Shown here piece after piece: positions 32,106 through 40,976 of a DNA stretch of 64,000 nucleotides. The notes under the pieces are model-generated. The model was not told the DNA's origin. It searched no databases and saw only the letters and a list, made by a program, of their open reading frames with translations. Source of the DNA: Perlabentimonas sp964554585 (GTDB lineage: Bacteria > Bacteroidota > Bacteroidia > Bacteroidales > Tenuifilaceae); NCBI GenBank assembly GCA_964554585.1, contig CAZKPD010000001.1, forward strand, positions 1-64,000, in the 5' to 3' direction. The translations under genes and the position numbers were made by a program. How positions within the stretch are numbered: position 1 is the first letter of the stretch; every line of letters starts with the position of its first letter.

Positions 32106-33411
32106 ACATGGATAGTTTAAGACGGTTAGTAAAATAGGGGCTGTCATCAAACAATTTTGCACCCCGATAGGTTAACATTCTTTTGTAGTTATTGCGTGGG
32201 TTGTTAAACTCATTCCTTACGCTATGGGCTATTTCTCTAAACCGTATTTCCAATGGTTCCCCCTTCCATTTGTCCGTCAATCGGGTTTCCAACTCTTTAT
32301 AAATTGAAGGATAGTTTTTATAATAGTATGCCACCCCTAACGGGGTTAAAAACTTGCTGTTCTTTTTCTGCATTGAAATATTAAGGTTGGTTATCGGGCA
32401 TACTTTAGGGGTGGGAATATTTACCGTATAACTACAGTGTAAATTTGTCCCCTTTTGGCATTTCGTGGGTGTTGGTTCCGGTGTGATGGGTGCGGTAAAT
32501 TTGTCCCTTTTTTTTAGGTGTGTATTGTGTCTATGCCACTCCAATAAGTCGGTAAATTTTTCCCTACTTTTTTGCACAATATCCATTTTTAGGTTATTGC
32601 CGTATTTATCGACTAATTTTTCAAACTTTCCAATTTCCCTATAGTATGCCTTTCGTTTCCTGCTATAGTTCGGATCATTGTTTTCAGTGGGTTTTAAGTT
32701 TTCCCAAAAGGTTGGGTTTGACCCGTTGGCAATTAGCAACCTTTGTTTTTCGGTTAGTACCGGGTTGTTAGTCAACTTGTGATCTGTCCAAATACTTTCC
32801 TCAATAATACGAACCAACAGTTCCCCCATTGCCTTTAAAACCTCTATATTGCGCAAATCGGAAAGGGTTTTTAGTGGTATTCTATGGGTTTTCAGGAATT
32901 GCATTTTATAAACCTTTATTTCCAATCTTAAAATATTTTCTTTAGTGTGGTATTGGTACCCCTTGTTGTAAACCTTTATGTAATATTGTTTGTGTTCACA
33001 TTCCACCCCCTTGCCTTTTGTCATACTCAAATAGGGTTGCCCCGTATGAAGTACAAGGGAATTTATTACCTTGTTTGGGCTGTATGGTAGTATGAGGTTT
33101 AACCCTGTTTCTACGTTTTCAATTCGTGCGGTGTGAAGGTCAATTCCGAACCCTGTTTCAAGTTCGTCTAATACACTTGTAAGGTTGTTAAAATGGAAAT
33201 CGTTAAAGTTGTGTTTCCCGGCATTAAAATACTTATGCAATGAACCCCGAAGGAATATTTTACCCCCTTTGCGTATAAACTTCAAATTGTTGTATTCAGC
33301 CACCTCAACGGGTCTTATTTCACCCGTCTTTACATTAGTGGTAAATTCAAACTCTAACCCTTCGGGGTCGGCAATCAACAAATCTTTAGTTTTAATGTAA
33401 TCTATAGGCAT
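32089..33411 (-). CDS. Replication initiator-like protein (rolling-circle/filamentous phage type)
   Basis: 440 residues. The middle matches what I know of phage/plasmid replication proteins of Bacteroidota (Phage_CRI/Gene II-like): TARIENVETGLNLILPYSP near 95-113, HKQYYIKVYNKGYQY near 140-155 with the typical Y-N-K-G, then ILRLEIKVYKMQFLKTHRIPL near 160-180. The C-terminal third is basic, with a Cys-containing linker and a helical end. It should nick the origin and start rolling-circle synthesis of an excised circle. No HUH motif is evident, so the nuclease type should be checked. Confidence 0.68.
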   Translation of the reverse strand: MPIDYIKTKDLLIADPEGLEFEFTTNVKTGEIRPVEVAEYNNLKFIRKGGKIFLRGSLHKYFNAGKHNFNDFHFNNLTSVLDELETGFGIDLHTARIENVETGLNLILPYSPNKVINSLVLHTGQPYLSMTKGKGVECEHKQYYIKVYNKGYQYHTKENILRLEIKVYKMQFLKTHRIPLKTLSDLRNIEVLKAMGELLVRIIEESIWTDHKLTNNPVLTEKQRLLIANGSNPTFWENLKPTENNDPNYSRKRKAYYREIGKFEKLVDKYGNNLKMDIVQKSREKFTDLLEWHRHNTHLKKRDKFTAPITPEPTPTKCQKGTNLHCSYTVNIPTPKVCPITNLNISMQKKNSKFLTPLGVAYYYKNYPSIYKELETRLTDKWKGEPLEIRFREIAHSVRNEFNNPRNNYKRMLTYRGAKLFDDSPYFTNRLKLSMYVQRI

Positions 33412-33433
33412 TTTTCACTACATTTGTTGAACA

Positions 33434-33901
33434 TTACTTCCCTTCGGGGTTGTATTGGTTTGATAGGGGACTGGTAGGGGTATCAGTCCCTTTTTTCATT
33501 CCAATAGTTCTAATGAATTGCTGACAAAAACCCATTCTCAACGAAGGGAAAACATTAAAAGACGGGAAATAATAAAGGGTTGCGGTTTGTTCGTTGAGGT
33601 GGACAATTAAAAGGCTGTTCTTTGCCTTGCCCTTTGCGTTTTTAGCCACTATGTCCCCAAAGTAGTAGTTTGGTGTGCCAACAGGAATAAGACCCGTAAA
33701 ACCCACCTTTTTGCCTTTGTTCCAACTTTCCAAAACATACCTTGCTCCCTGTTTAATTAAAAACGGGGTACGTGGCTCGGATAGTCTGAAATAGGTAAAT
33801 AATCGGGGGTCGGGTTCCGTCTGTAAGTCAAAAATATCGTTCCGTTTTTCATTCTGAATGAATACGAACCTTTTGAAGTCGGGGGGTGTATTGGTTTTCA
33901 T
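33434..33901 (-). CDS. Unknown protein of the element
   Basis: 155 residues. Mostly beta-type with aromatic and basic residues (YVLESWNKGKKVGFTGLIPVG; NSLLIVHLNEQTATLYYFP) and a Pro/Thr-rich tail. No TM helix or signal. It lies between replication and HTH genes, one base after the latter. No family recognised. Confidence 0.6.
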   Translation of the reverse strand: MKTNTPPDFKRFVFIQNEKRNDIFDLQTEPDPRLFTYFRLSEPRTPFLIKQGARYVLESWNKGKKVGFTGLIPVGTPNYYFGDIVAKNAKGKAKNSLLIVHLNEQTATLYYFPSFNVFPSLRMGFCQQFIRTIGMKKGTDTPTSPLSNQYNPEGK

Positions 33902-33902
33902 G

Positions 33903-34223
33903 TTATGCCCCCCTTCTTTTATGAACCCTAATTTCCTGTAGTGCGTCTTCTACGTCTTCAATGCGGTAACGCACCCGGCTCCCTATACGGTGCGCCTTAA
34001 TTTGTCCGTCTTTAGTCCATTGGTTAAGGGTTACTAATGATACCCCCAAAAGTTCGCTAACGTCCTGCCTTGTTAGTAGCTCAATGCCCTGTTTAGGCTG
34101 TTGGTTGGGTAGATTTTCGGTAATTACTTCTAATACCGTTTCCCGAAGTAAGTTTTTTAGTTCGGGTTCGCTAATTGAAAAAAACATTTGTGCCATAACT
34201 TTTGATTTTTGGTTACAGCGCAA
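33903..34223 (-). CDS. MerR/Xis-type helix-turn-helix protein
   Basis: 106 residues from an ATG at 34223; internal ATG (MAQMFFSIS) at 34196 is an alternative. The C-terminal half is the helix_turn_helix_17 type: ELLTRQDVSELLGVSLVTLNQWTKDGQIKAHRIGSRVRYRIEDVEDAL. Such proteins act as excisionase or control replication in Bacteroidota mobile elements. N-terminal half is a helix (ELKNLLRETVLEVITENL). Promoter side faces the RteC-like gene (81 bases). Confidence 0.8.
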   Translation of the reverse strand: MRCNQKSKVMAQMFFSISEPELKNLLRETVLEVITENLPNQQPKQGIELLTRQDVSELLGVSLVTLNQWTKDGQIKAHRIGSRVRYRIEDVEDALQEIRVHKRRGA

Positions 34224-34304
34224 AGTTTGCCCGTCTTAACGTGGGGTAAAATACCGTGTAGTTTGTGGTATAGTGTTTAGTATAGTATTTTGATTAAAAG
34301 GGGT

Positions 34305-35015
34305 CTATTTTTCTTTTTCTATAATAATTCGCCTTGTGGTGTTCGGTCTATCACCTTTTTTTAATGTGGTTAGAATTGTACTTAACTCGGTATCTATGTA
34401 ACAGGAAAAATTTTCTTTAAGAAAAACGGCAATTTCCTCATAAGAATTACTTATAAGGGGTTCACCGTCTTTACCTTCTTTGTTATTTATCCCTTTTAGT
34501 TGCCTAAAGATATCAGCCAAAACGTTTTTTTGCCCATTCCATTGAATTGTAATTCTGTTTTGTGGGCTGGTTATTTCGTGTATAGGCTCGGGGGTTATTG
34601 CCTGTTTCCGTTTCGTAAGAAACTCTATTTTCCTTAAGGTTCTATTTTCAAACAGTTTCCACCCAATGCTATCAACTACGGTAAAAACAGTATTCTCAAA
34701 TTCCCCACCTTCGTAAATATCGGGGTAGGGGAAGTAATCCCAACAATTAAACCCTGCGTCCAGTGCATCATTAAGGAATTGTAATTCCTTTTCTATAAAC
34801 TGCAATTCAAATGTTTCGTGCTGTTCTACTTCCCTTTTCAACTCTTTACTATAATACTCGGGGTAATCTTTGCCCTGCATCGTAAGTCTAAACTCTGTTT
34901 CTTTGCACGTGGGCATTTCCTTGCCTTCGTATTGATAATGACCTTCAACAAGTCCTAAAACTCCTTGTACATTACATTGCAAATTTTCCTCACGTGTTAA
35001 TTTTGGCGTTTTCAT
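34305..35015 (-). CDS. RteC-like protein of the element
   Basis: 236 residues. The C terminus (RITIQWNGQKNVLADIFRQL near 162-181; SNSYEEIAVFLKENFSCYID near 197-216, ending RPNTTRR) is the pattern seen in RteC and related proteins of Bacteroides elements (I-W-x-G-K..L...I..L). The N-terminal part is helical and charged. RteC regulates excision of CTnDOT; similar role here is inference. The gene shares one base with the integrase stop. Confidence 0.55.
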   Translation of the reverse strand: MKTPKLTREENLQCNVQGVLGLVEGHYQYEGKEMPTCKETEFRLTMQGKDYPEYYSKELKREVEQHETFELQFIEKELQFLNDALDAGFNCWDYFPYPDIYEGGEFENTVFTVVDSIGWKLFENRTLRKIEFLTKRKQAITPEPIHEITSPQNRITIQWNGQKNVLADIFRQLKGINNKEGKDGEPLISNSYEEIAVFLKENFSCYIDTELSTILTTLKKGDRPNTTRRIIIEKEK

Positions 35016-36298
35016 TACTTTGCTACTTTTAGTTGTGGTTTCTTAAAAAACTTGCTGTTTGCTATAGTCAATGCGTTTTCTTTGCCTTCTAACTTTAGGT
35101 AGGTCATAAAACTTGCCATTGTGCGGTGCCCTGTAATTTTCATTATTTGCAATGGGTCAATTCCTGCCAAAAACATATTAGTAGCGAATGACCTTCGGGC
35201 GGTGTGAGTGGTTAGCAGTTGCCATTTTTGGTAGGTTTTAGGCGTTTTTAGGTTCCCTTTGGTTTCCTCAATGGTAATGGTGTCGGTTAGCCCGGTTTCC
35301 TTTCCTATTTCCTTTAAATATTCGTTAAACCGTTGGTTTGAAATTGCCTTCGGTAAGGTACCCCCATACTTTGCAATAATATTTTCAACCTGGTAATGCA
35401 AGGGAATGGAAACGGGTTTCCCGGTCTTTTGGGTTAATACGGATAGCATTTTTTCCCCTTCAAACTCTATAATATTGTTGGTGGTTAGTTTTGATAAATC
35501 GGAAAACCTTAACCCTGTATAGCACCCAACTAAAAACAGATCCCTTACCTTTTCCAACTTTTTGTCATTGCTGAAATCGGTTTCCCATAGGGTTTGAAGT
35601 TCGTTTTCATTTAGGAATATGGAAGGGGTTTCGATTTGTGGCACTGAAAAACGTTTGCTCAAAAAATCTTTATTATTGTGAAGTTTCCTGTCTAAACTCT
35701 CATTCATAAAGGTTTTAAGGGTCTTTATGACCTTCCAAATGGTATTGGGTTGGAATTGTAGTTCTGTCTTTAAATATTGCTGTAGATCCAACCCGAAGTC
35801 CAATGTAATGCCGTCAAAGGTTAGTTCAATGCCCTTGTATTCTGCAAAGTTTTGAAGGTGGTTAAAGGTGTTCCGGTATACTGAAATTGTGGTAAGGGTA
35901 CGGTCTGCCTTTGCCCGTTCAATAAACTGTTCAATAAATTGTGGAAATTCCGTTTTTTTCGGTTTAGGTGTCGGGTTGGCTATTTTATCCCATTCCTGTT
36001 TAAATAGTTCGGGTGTTACCTCTTTGCCTTCATTCCTTAAATCTGTATAAAGTTTGGTAAGGTCTGCAGTAATGTTTTTTAAACTTTGGTTTAGTTCCGG
36101 GTGGTTAGGGTGGGTACCTCTTACTTCATTCTTTGCCTTATTCCAATGTTTTGGCTCAATGGAAATGCCTGTATAAATCTTTGTGGGTCGGTACTGAATA
36201 CCTGTTTCGGTCAGTTCACTATATCGGAAATTGCAAAGGCAATAAATAGCGGTTTCCTCTTTAGCATTTGGACGGGTTAAATAGAACCTTGTTTTCAT
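35015..36298 (-). CDS. Tyrosine recombinase/integrase
   Basis: 427 residues. Bacteroidota phage-integrase layout: N-terminal arm-binding domain (NAKEETAIYCLCNFRYSELTE), SAM-like core-binding domain (FPQFIEQFIERAKADRTLTTI), catalytic domain with R in VGCYTGLRFSDLSKL (near 258), H..R in LTTHTARRSFATNMFLAG (near 371), H in KITGHRTMASFMTYL (near 389-403) with the nucleophile Y. All catalytic residues present, so the enzyme appears functional. It is next to attR, reading inward. Confidence 0.92.
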   Translation of the reverse strand: MKTRFYLTRPNAKEETAIYCLCNFRYSELTETGIQYRPTKIYTGISIEPKHWNKAKNEVRGTHPNHPELNQSLKNITADLTKLYTDLRNEGKEVTPELFKQEWDKIANPTPKPKKTEFPQFIEQFIERAKADRTLTTISVYRNTFNHLQNFAEYKGIELTFDGITLDFGLDLQQYLKTELQFQPNTIWKVIKTLKTFMNESLDRKLHNNKDFLSKRFSVPQIETPSIFLNENELQTLWETDFSNDKKLEKVRDLFLVGCYTGLRFSDLSKLTTNNIIEFEGEKMLSVLTQKTGKPVSIPLHYQVENIIAKYGGTLPKAISNQRFNEYLKEIGKETGLTDTITIEETKGNLKTPKTYQKWQLLTTHTARRSFATNMFLAGIDPLQIMKITGHRTMASFMTYLKLEGKENALTIANSKFFKKPQLKVAK

Positions 36299-36351
36299 TT
36301 CTTTGGGGTATCGTATTGGTTTGATATTCCAAAGATAAACAAAATTTTCCT

Positions 36352-36375
36352 GCGGTAAGAATTGCGGTAAGAATT
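36352..36375. repeat. Paired arm-type repeats, right end
   Basis: gcggtaagaa at 36352-36361 and 36364-36373, a pair with the same 12-base period and orientation as the left end. Confidence 0.6.
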
Positions 36376-36487
36376 TTTTTAATTTAGGTTGTTTTTGCCT
36401 GTTTTTTCTTAACTTTTGAAAATGTTAAACCATTGGTTAACAGTATGAATGTAATAAAGTTAGGTAAGGTTGGGTAAATATGTTTAT

Positions 36488-36505
36488 AGTCCTGGTGGGT
36501 CAACA
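36488..36505. repeat. attR of the 5.1-kb element
   Basis: Second copy of agtcctggtgggtcaaca. The native tRNA terminator follows directly. Confidence 0.9.
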
Positions 36506-36511
36506 GTCTGA

Positions 36512-36540
36512 AACCCTTGCAATTAGCAAGGGTTTTTTTA
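36512..36540 (+). terminator. Native tRNA-Gln terminator, displaced
   Basis: aacccttgc (36512-36520) with gcaagggtt (36526-36534) and seven T. The rest of 36541-36706 holds no gene. Confidence 0.85.
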
Positions 36541-36706
36541 TTGTCCCTAATGATAATGTCCTTTACTAGAAGATTTAGTTGCTTAGCCCATAGGTCTGGG
36601 GCTTATTTTTTAGCTTAATCCCTTCTAACTTCAACCAATCCGACTTCTAATTTCAAAAATATCTCTATCTTCGTAAAACCTTTACCCTAATAACATTCAA
36701 CGCCAT

Positions 36707-38053
36707 ATGGCATTTTATAAGCGTTTTCTTATAGCACTTCCTGTTGTTGCCCTTATGGGCAAAATGGGTTATACACAAGACGATTGGACTCTACAACGGT
36801 GTATTGAGTACGCACAGGAGAACAATATTCAGGTTAAGCAGCAGGAGTTGCAGGTAAAAATGGGCGAGAACCAGCTTACTCGAGCCAGGCATAGTGCTCT
36901 GCCAAGCCTAAATGCTTCGGCGAACCATTCATACAGCTTTGGCCGTTCGACCAACTTTATTACCAATCAAAAAGAGCGCATGGATATCCAATCGTCCAGC
37001 ATGTCAATTAATACTCAGCTAACCCTATTCCAAGGCTTTCAGCTAACCAATACGCGCAGGCAAGAGGCTCTAAACCTACAGGCTTCTCTCAGTGATGTAG
37101 AGAAGCTTAAGAATGATATTTCACTGAATATTGCCGCGGCCTACCTTCAAATTCTGTTTAACCACGAGCTTGTTGAATCGGCTAAAATGCAGCTGGAGCT
37201 TAGCTCTCTGCAGGTAGAGCAAACCCGAAAACTGGTTGATGCCGGAAGCCTTCCGTCGGGTAATCTTATGGAGATGGAGGCGCAGCGTGCTTCGGATGAG
37301 CTGCAGCTGGTAAATGCACAGAATCAGCTAGACCTTTCGTACCTTACCCTCACCCAGCTGTTGGATATTCGTGATTGGGAGAGCTTTTCTATTTATAAAC
37401 CGAATAATGTGGAGGTAGGTTTGGAACCTACTACGGGGCAAAGAGATGAAATATATAGAGAAGCATTGGCCAATCTCCCCCAAATTCGTGGTGCCGAGCT
37501 AAGGGTTAAAAGTGCAGAGAAAGATGTACTTATTGCCCGTGGAGGGAATAGCCCTAGGCTTGCAATTGGAGCAAGCTGGGGTACTGGGGCACAGCAAAAA
37601 CTTCGTTCCAACCCGCTATTTTCAGAGGATCCCTTTTTAGATCAGATAAAGGATAATGCTAATACCAACGTGGGATTAAGCCTATCCATCCCAATTTTTA
37701 ACGCATCACAAGTGCGTACCTCCATTTCCAATGCACGCATAAGTTTAGAGAATTCTAGGCTAAACCTCGATTATCAAAAGAATATCCTATTTAAGGACAT
37801 TCAACAGGCTCAAGCCGATGCAGTGGCAGCATTTAATAAGTACCAAGCAACCAAAAAAAATATGGCAGCCCTACAGGAGGCTTTCAGATATGTTGAGCAA
37901 CGATTCTCGCTGGGGTTAGCCAACTCGCTTGATTATACCACTTCAAAAACTCGATTGGCACGTGCCGAGGCTGAGCTGTTGAGTTCTAAGTTTGAGTATA
38001 TCTTCAAACTAAAAATTCTTGATTTTTATCGGGGCATACCCCTTACCATATAA
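36707..38053 (+). CDS. TolC-family outer-membrane efflux protein
   Basis: 448 residues. Signal peptide with hydrophobic core (FLIALPVVALMG, up to about residue 22, TQDDWTLQ start of mature). Two TolC (OEP) repeats: WTLQRCIEYAQENNIQVKQ near 26-44, AAYLQILFNHELVESAKMQL, and the second half SLSIPIFNASQVRTSISNAR near 320-340. It forms the outer-membrane channel of an efflux or type I secretion system. The adaptor gene follows 12 bases later. Confidence 0.93.
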   Translation: MAFYKRFLIALPVVALMGKMGYTQDDWTLQRCIEYAQENNIQVKQQELQVKMGENQLTRARHSALPSLNASANHSYSFGRSTNFITNQKERMDIQSSSMSINTQLTLFQGFQLTNTRRQEALNLQASLSDVEKLKNDISLNIAAAYLQILFNHELVESAKMQLELSSLQVEQTRKLVDAGSLPSGNLMEMEAQRASDELQLVNAQNQLDLSYLTLTQLLDIRDWESFSIYKPNNVEVGLEPTTGQRDEIYREALANLPQIRGAELRVKSAEKDVLIARGGNSPRLAIGASWGTGAQQKLRSNPLFSEDPFLDQIKDNANTNVGLSLSIPIFNASQVRTSISNARISLENSRLNLDYQKNILFKDIQQAQADAVAAFNKYQATKKNMAALQEAFRYVEQRFSLGLANSLDYTTSKTRLARAEAELLSSKFEYIFKLKILDFYRGIPLTI

Positions 38054-38065
38054 CAGACAATCACT

Positions 38066-39367
38066 ATGAAATCCAAAAAGTTATTTAGATATCTGCTAAT
38101 TGCTGCAGTGGTACTTATTGTTATTGCCGTAATTGGCAAAAAGAAGGGTTGGTTTGGTAAGCCCGAAACCATTGATGTGGTTGTGGAGCATCCTACATAT
38201 CGTACGCTTATTGAGAGTATTTCGGCTAATGGTAAGATTGAACCGGTAATTGAGGTAAAGATTAGCCCCGAGGTGTCGGGCGAAATAATTGCTCTGCCTG
38301 TGATTGAGGGTGAAAAGGTGGCCAAAGGCCAGCTATTGTGTCGAATTAAGCCCGATACCTATGTGTCCATTCGTGATCGTGCAGAAGCGTCGGTGAGTTC
38401 GGCTAAAGCACGATTAACCCTTGCACAGGCTCAGCTTAAGCAGTCGGAGTTGGCCTATAAACGCAATACGCAGCTGTTTGAGCAGAATGCCATTTCGCAA
38501 TCGGAGTTTGAGAGTGCCGAAACGGCCTATCAGGTGGCTAAGGCCGATATGGATGCTGCACTTTTTAATGTGAGCAGCGCCGAGGCATCGCTAAAAGAGG
38601 CCGATGAGAACCTAGCCAAAACTACTATTTATGCTCCCATGGCTGGAACTATTTCCAAGTTGAGCGTTGAGCCCGGCGAGCGAGTAGTGGGAACCGCTCA
38701 AATGGCCGGCACAGAAATACTGCGCATTGCCGATTTGACGCGTATGGAAGCAAGGGTGAGTGTAAATGAGAATGATATTGTTAGAGTGAAGCTAAACGAC
38801 ACTTCGCTTATTTATGTGGACGCATACCCGGACGAAGACTTTAAGGGTTTGGTAACCCAAATTGCCAATTCGGCCAGCGTAACCGGAGTTGCATCCGATC
38901 AGGTTACAACTTTTGAAGTGCGCATTCAGCTTATACCCCAATCGTATAGCCATTTAATCAACGAGAGAATGGCCAACCCTTTTAGGCCCGGCATGTCCAC
39001 CACAGTAGATATTCAAACTGTTACCCGACACCAAGTACTCTCTATACCCATTCAGGCGGTAACTACGCGTTCCGATTCGGTTTCGATCCTGGCCAAGGGA
39101 GTAGAGCTGGTTAGAGATGATGCGGAAACTTCGATAGCTCCCACGGGAGCTAAAGCCAAAGAGGTGGTATTTGTGGTACGAGGAGATACGGCCAAAATGG
39201 AGTACGTAAAATCTGGGATACAGGATAACCGATACATTGAGATTCTGGAAGGATTAACCGATAGCGTTGAAGTAGTAGTAAGCCCATTTAGTGCCATTTC
39301 TCGTAGGCTCCAAGATGGAAAACTTGTAAAAAAGGTTTCGCAGGATAAGCTGTTTAATGTTAAGTAA
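38066..39367 (+). CDS. Periplasmic adaptor (HlyD/MacA-like membrane fusion protein)
   Basis: 433 residues. N-terminal TM anchor (YLLIAAVVLIVIAVIG, about residues 7-23), lipoyl-type hairpin halves (IEPVIEVKISPEVSGEIIALPV; KTTIYAPMAGTISKLSVEPGE), a long coiled coil between them, and the terminal MacA-like KSGIQDNRYIEILEGL. It joins an inner-membrane pump to TolC. No MacB-type ABC transporter or RND pump follows; tsaB starts 8 bases later. The pump partner must lie elsewhere or be shared. Confidence 0.9.
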   Translation: MKSKKLFRYLLIAAVVLIVIAVIGKKKGWFGKPETIDVVVEHPTYRTLIESISANGKIEPVIEVKISPEVSGEIIALPVIEGEKVAKGQLLCRIKPDTYVSIRDRAEASVSSAKARLTLAQAQLKQSELAYKRNTQLFEQNAISQSEFESAETAYQVAKADMDAALFNVSSAEASLKEADENLAKTTIYAPMAGTISKLSVEPGERVVGTAQMAGTEILRIADLTRMEARVSVNENDIVRVKLNDTSLIYVDAYPDEDFKGLVTQIANSASVTGVASDQVTTFEVRIQLIPQSYSHLINERMANPFRPGMSTTVDIQTVTRHQVLSIPIQAVTTRSDSVSILAKGVELVRDDAETSIAPTGAKAKEVVFVVRGDTAKMEYVKSGIQDNRYIEILEGLTDSVEVVVSPFSAISRRLQDGKLVKKVSQDKLFNVK

Positions 39368-39375
39368 GTGCGTAA

Positions 39376-40083
39376 ATGGGTTATATCCTTTGTATAGAAA
39401 CCGGAACAAGTACCTGCTCGGTAGCCTTAGGCAACCATGGCCAACTTGTCGATTTAGAAGAGAGTCAATCTGAAGACAATAACCATTCCAAGCTGTTAAC
39501 CATTTTTATTGACAGGATTCTGAACCGGCAAAACCTTACGGTTAAAGATCTCTCGGCGGTTTGTGTAGGAAAAGGGCCGGGATCGTACACCGGATTACGA
39601 ATTGGTGTTTCGGTGGCCAAAGGGCTGTGCTATGGAGCGGGTATTCCTCTAATTGCTGTGGGAAGCCTTCAGGCTATGGCTCTGGGAATGGTGGATATCT
39701 TACAAAAAGATTTGTCCAACCTCTCACCTAGTCTACTTTGCCCCATGATTGATGCCCGACGCATGGAGGTTTACACCCAACGGTTTAGTCCCAAGGCCCA
39801 TCCGATTACATCGGTGGAGGCAGTAATTTTGGACTCCCAGTCGTTTAGTGAAGAGCTAATGCACAACCAAATCCTCTTTTTTGGGAATGGTTCTCAAAAG
39901 TTAAATGAAGTTGTAACAAGTTCTAACGCCCTATTTTGGGAAGGGTTTTTGCCTTCGGCACGGTTTATGATACTGGAGGCTGAAAAAATATACAACAATG
40001 GTCAATTCGAAGATGTCGCATATTTTGAACCCTTTTACCTTAAGGATTTTATCGCTACCATTCCCAAGAATAAAATCTTTTAA
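39376..40083 (+). CDS. tsaB: tRNA threonylcarbamoyladenosine biosynthesis protein TsaB
   Basis: 235 residues. ILCIETGTSTCSVALG (residues 5-20), then VCVGKGPGSYTGLRIGVSVAKGLCYG near 62-87, the TsaB signature. TsaB is the inactive kinase-like partner needed for t6A synthesis with TsaD, TsaE and TsaC. The final residues KDFIATIPKNKIF are usual. The next gene overlaps it by 70-86 bases. Confidence 0.95.
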   Translation: MGYILCIETGTSTCSVALGNHGQLVDLEESQSEDNNHSKLLTIFIDRILNRQNLTVKDLSAVCVGKGPGSYTGLRIGVSVAKGLCYGAGIPLIAVGSLQAMALGMVDILQKDLSNLSPSLLCPMIDARRMEVYTQRFSPKAHPITSVEAVILDSQSFSEELMHNQILFFGNGSQKLNEVVTSSNALFWEGFLPSARFMILEAEKIYNNGQFEDVAYFEPFYLKDFIATIPKNKIF

Positions 40084-40867
40084 ATGCTCTGTAGGGTTAT
40101 CCACCTTTATTTTTGTTTTCAGCTTACTCTTCTCCCCTTCAGCAAATGGTCAAAAAAAGGATACTTTTAAAAAAGGGGAGTATTTGGAATATTCCCTTAA
40201 GTACGGTCTGGTGAAGGGCGGAAAGGCAACTCTTGAGGTTAGGGACGGAGAGTACGATGGAAAGAAGGTAAACCACCTGTTCCTTAATGCTAGGACAGTG
40301 GGTGTGCTAGATAAGCTCTATAAGGTGAACGATATCTACCAAAGTTTTACCAATCCCGCCTCCGACCTACCCTACATGGCCATTCGCGATATTAATGAGG
40401 GGCGTTACTCTAAGTACACCGTTCAAACCTTCGATCATTGGTCCAGATCCGATTCCACAATTGTGCATAGCACCGCCACAGGGAAAGTGCTAACCCCCAA
40501 GGATAGCCATGATATCCTTTCGGCATTCTACTACCTTAGAAATCATCTTTTAGATAAACCGCTTAAAGTGGGAGATACCCTTTCGGTAGAGACCTATTTC
40601 ACTGATGAGCTATATACTCTTAAAGTGCGTTTTGTGGGATACGAAACCATTAAAACGGGCATTGGTTACGTGCACTGCATTAAGTTAATTCCAATTGTGA
40701 TTACCGGTAGAGTTTTTAAAAAAGAGGATGACATGGTTGTATGGTTTTCTAACGATAAAAATTATATCCCGGTTCGTGTTAAGTTTGATATCTTCTTAGG
40801 ATCAATCTATTGCGATTTGGAGAAGTACAGCGGTCTTAGACACTCTTTTGATGCCTTAGTTCGATAG
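40013..40867 (+). CDS. DUF3108 domain protein, secreted
   Basis: 284 residues from ATG 40013 (39998 also possible, no ATG after the tsaB stop). After a stretch read over tsaB there is a signal peptide (VGLSTFIFVFSLLFSPSANGQ). The mature part fits DUF3108: FKKGEYLEYSLKYGLVKGGKATLEV, VNDIYQSF, ILSAFYYLRNHLLDKPLKVGDT, WFSNDKNYIPVRVKFDIFLGSI. Function unknown; thought to be periplasmic. The true N terminus may begin at a non-ATG codon closer to the signal peptide. Confidence 0.82.
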   Translation: MSHILNPFTLRILSLPFPRIKSFKCSVGLSTFIFVFSLLFSPSANGQKKDTFKKGEYLEYSLKYGLVKGGKATLEVRDGEYDGKKVNHLFLNARTVGVLDKLYKVNDIYQSFTNPASDLPYMAIRDINEGRYSKYTVQTFDHWSRSDSTIVHSTATGKVLTPKDSHDILSAFYYLRNHLLDKPLKVGDTLSVETYFTDELYTLKVRFVGYETIKTGIGYVHCIKLIPIVITGRVFKKEDDMVVWFSNDKNYIPVRVKFDIFLGSIYCDLEKYSGLRHSFDALVR

Positions 40868-40913
40868 CAAATTGAGTAGAAATTTCAATTAAAGCTATAA
40901 AATCAGGATACTT

Positions 40914-40946
40914 TTGGTATGAGACAAAAGCAAATAGCTACTTTTG
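40914..40946 (+). promoter_or_regulatory. efp promoter
   Basis: TTTG at 40914-40917 and TACTTTTG at 40939-40946 with a 21-base spacer, 31 bases before the efp ATG. The -33 TTTG is itself the tail of another TAnnTTTG (40910-40917). Confidence 0.7.
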
Positions 40947-40976
40947 TGCTATAACCAAATAATCAAAAACAGAACT

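Larger units (their letters stand above)
31396..36505. mobile_element. 5.1-kb integrated element in tRNA-Gln
   Basis: Bounded by the 18-bp repeats; contains leftward genes for a tyrosine integrase, an RteC-like protein, a HTH/Xis-type protein, an unknown protein, a replication initiator and a possible 61-residue protein. No relaxase, structural or secretion gene is visible. AT-rich compared with the neighbouring chromosome. Confidence 0.88.

Noticed and set aside
31396..36505. Integrated inovirus
   Set aside because: No Zot-like ATPase, coat or adsorption protein is visible, only the initiator resembles filamentous phages.
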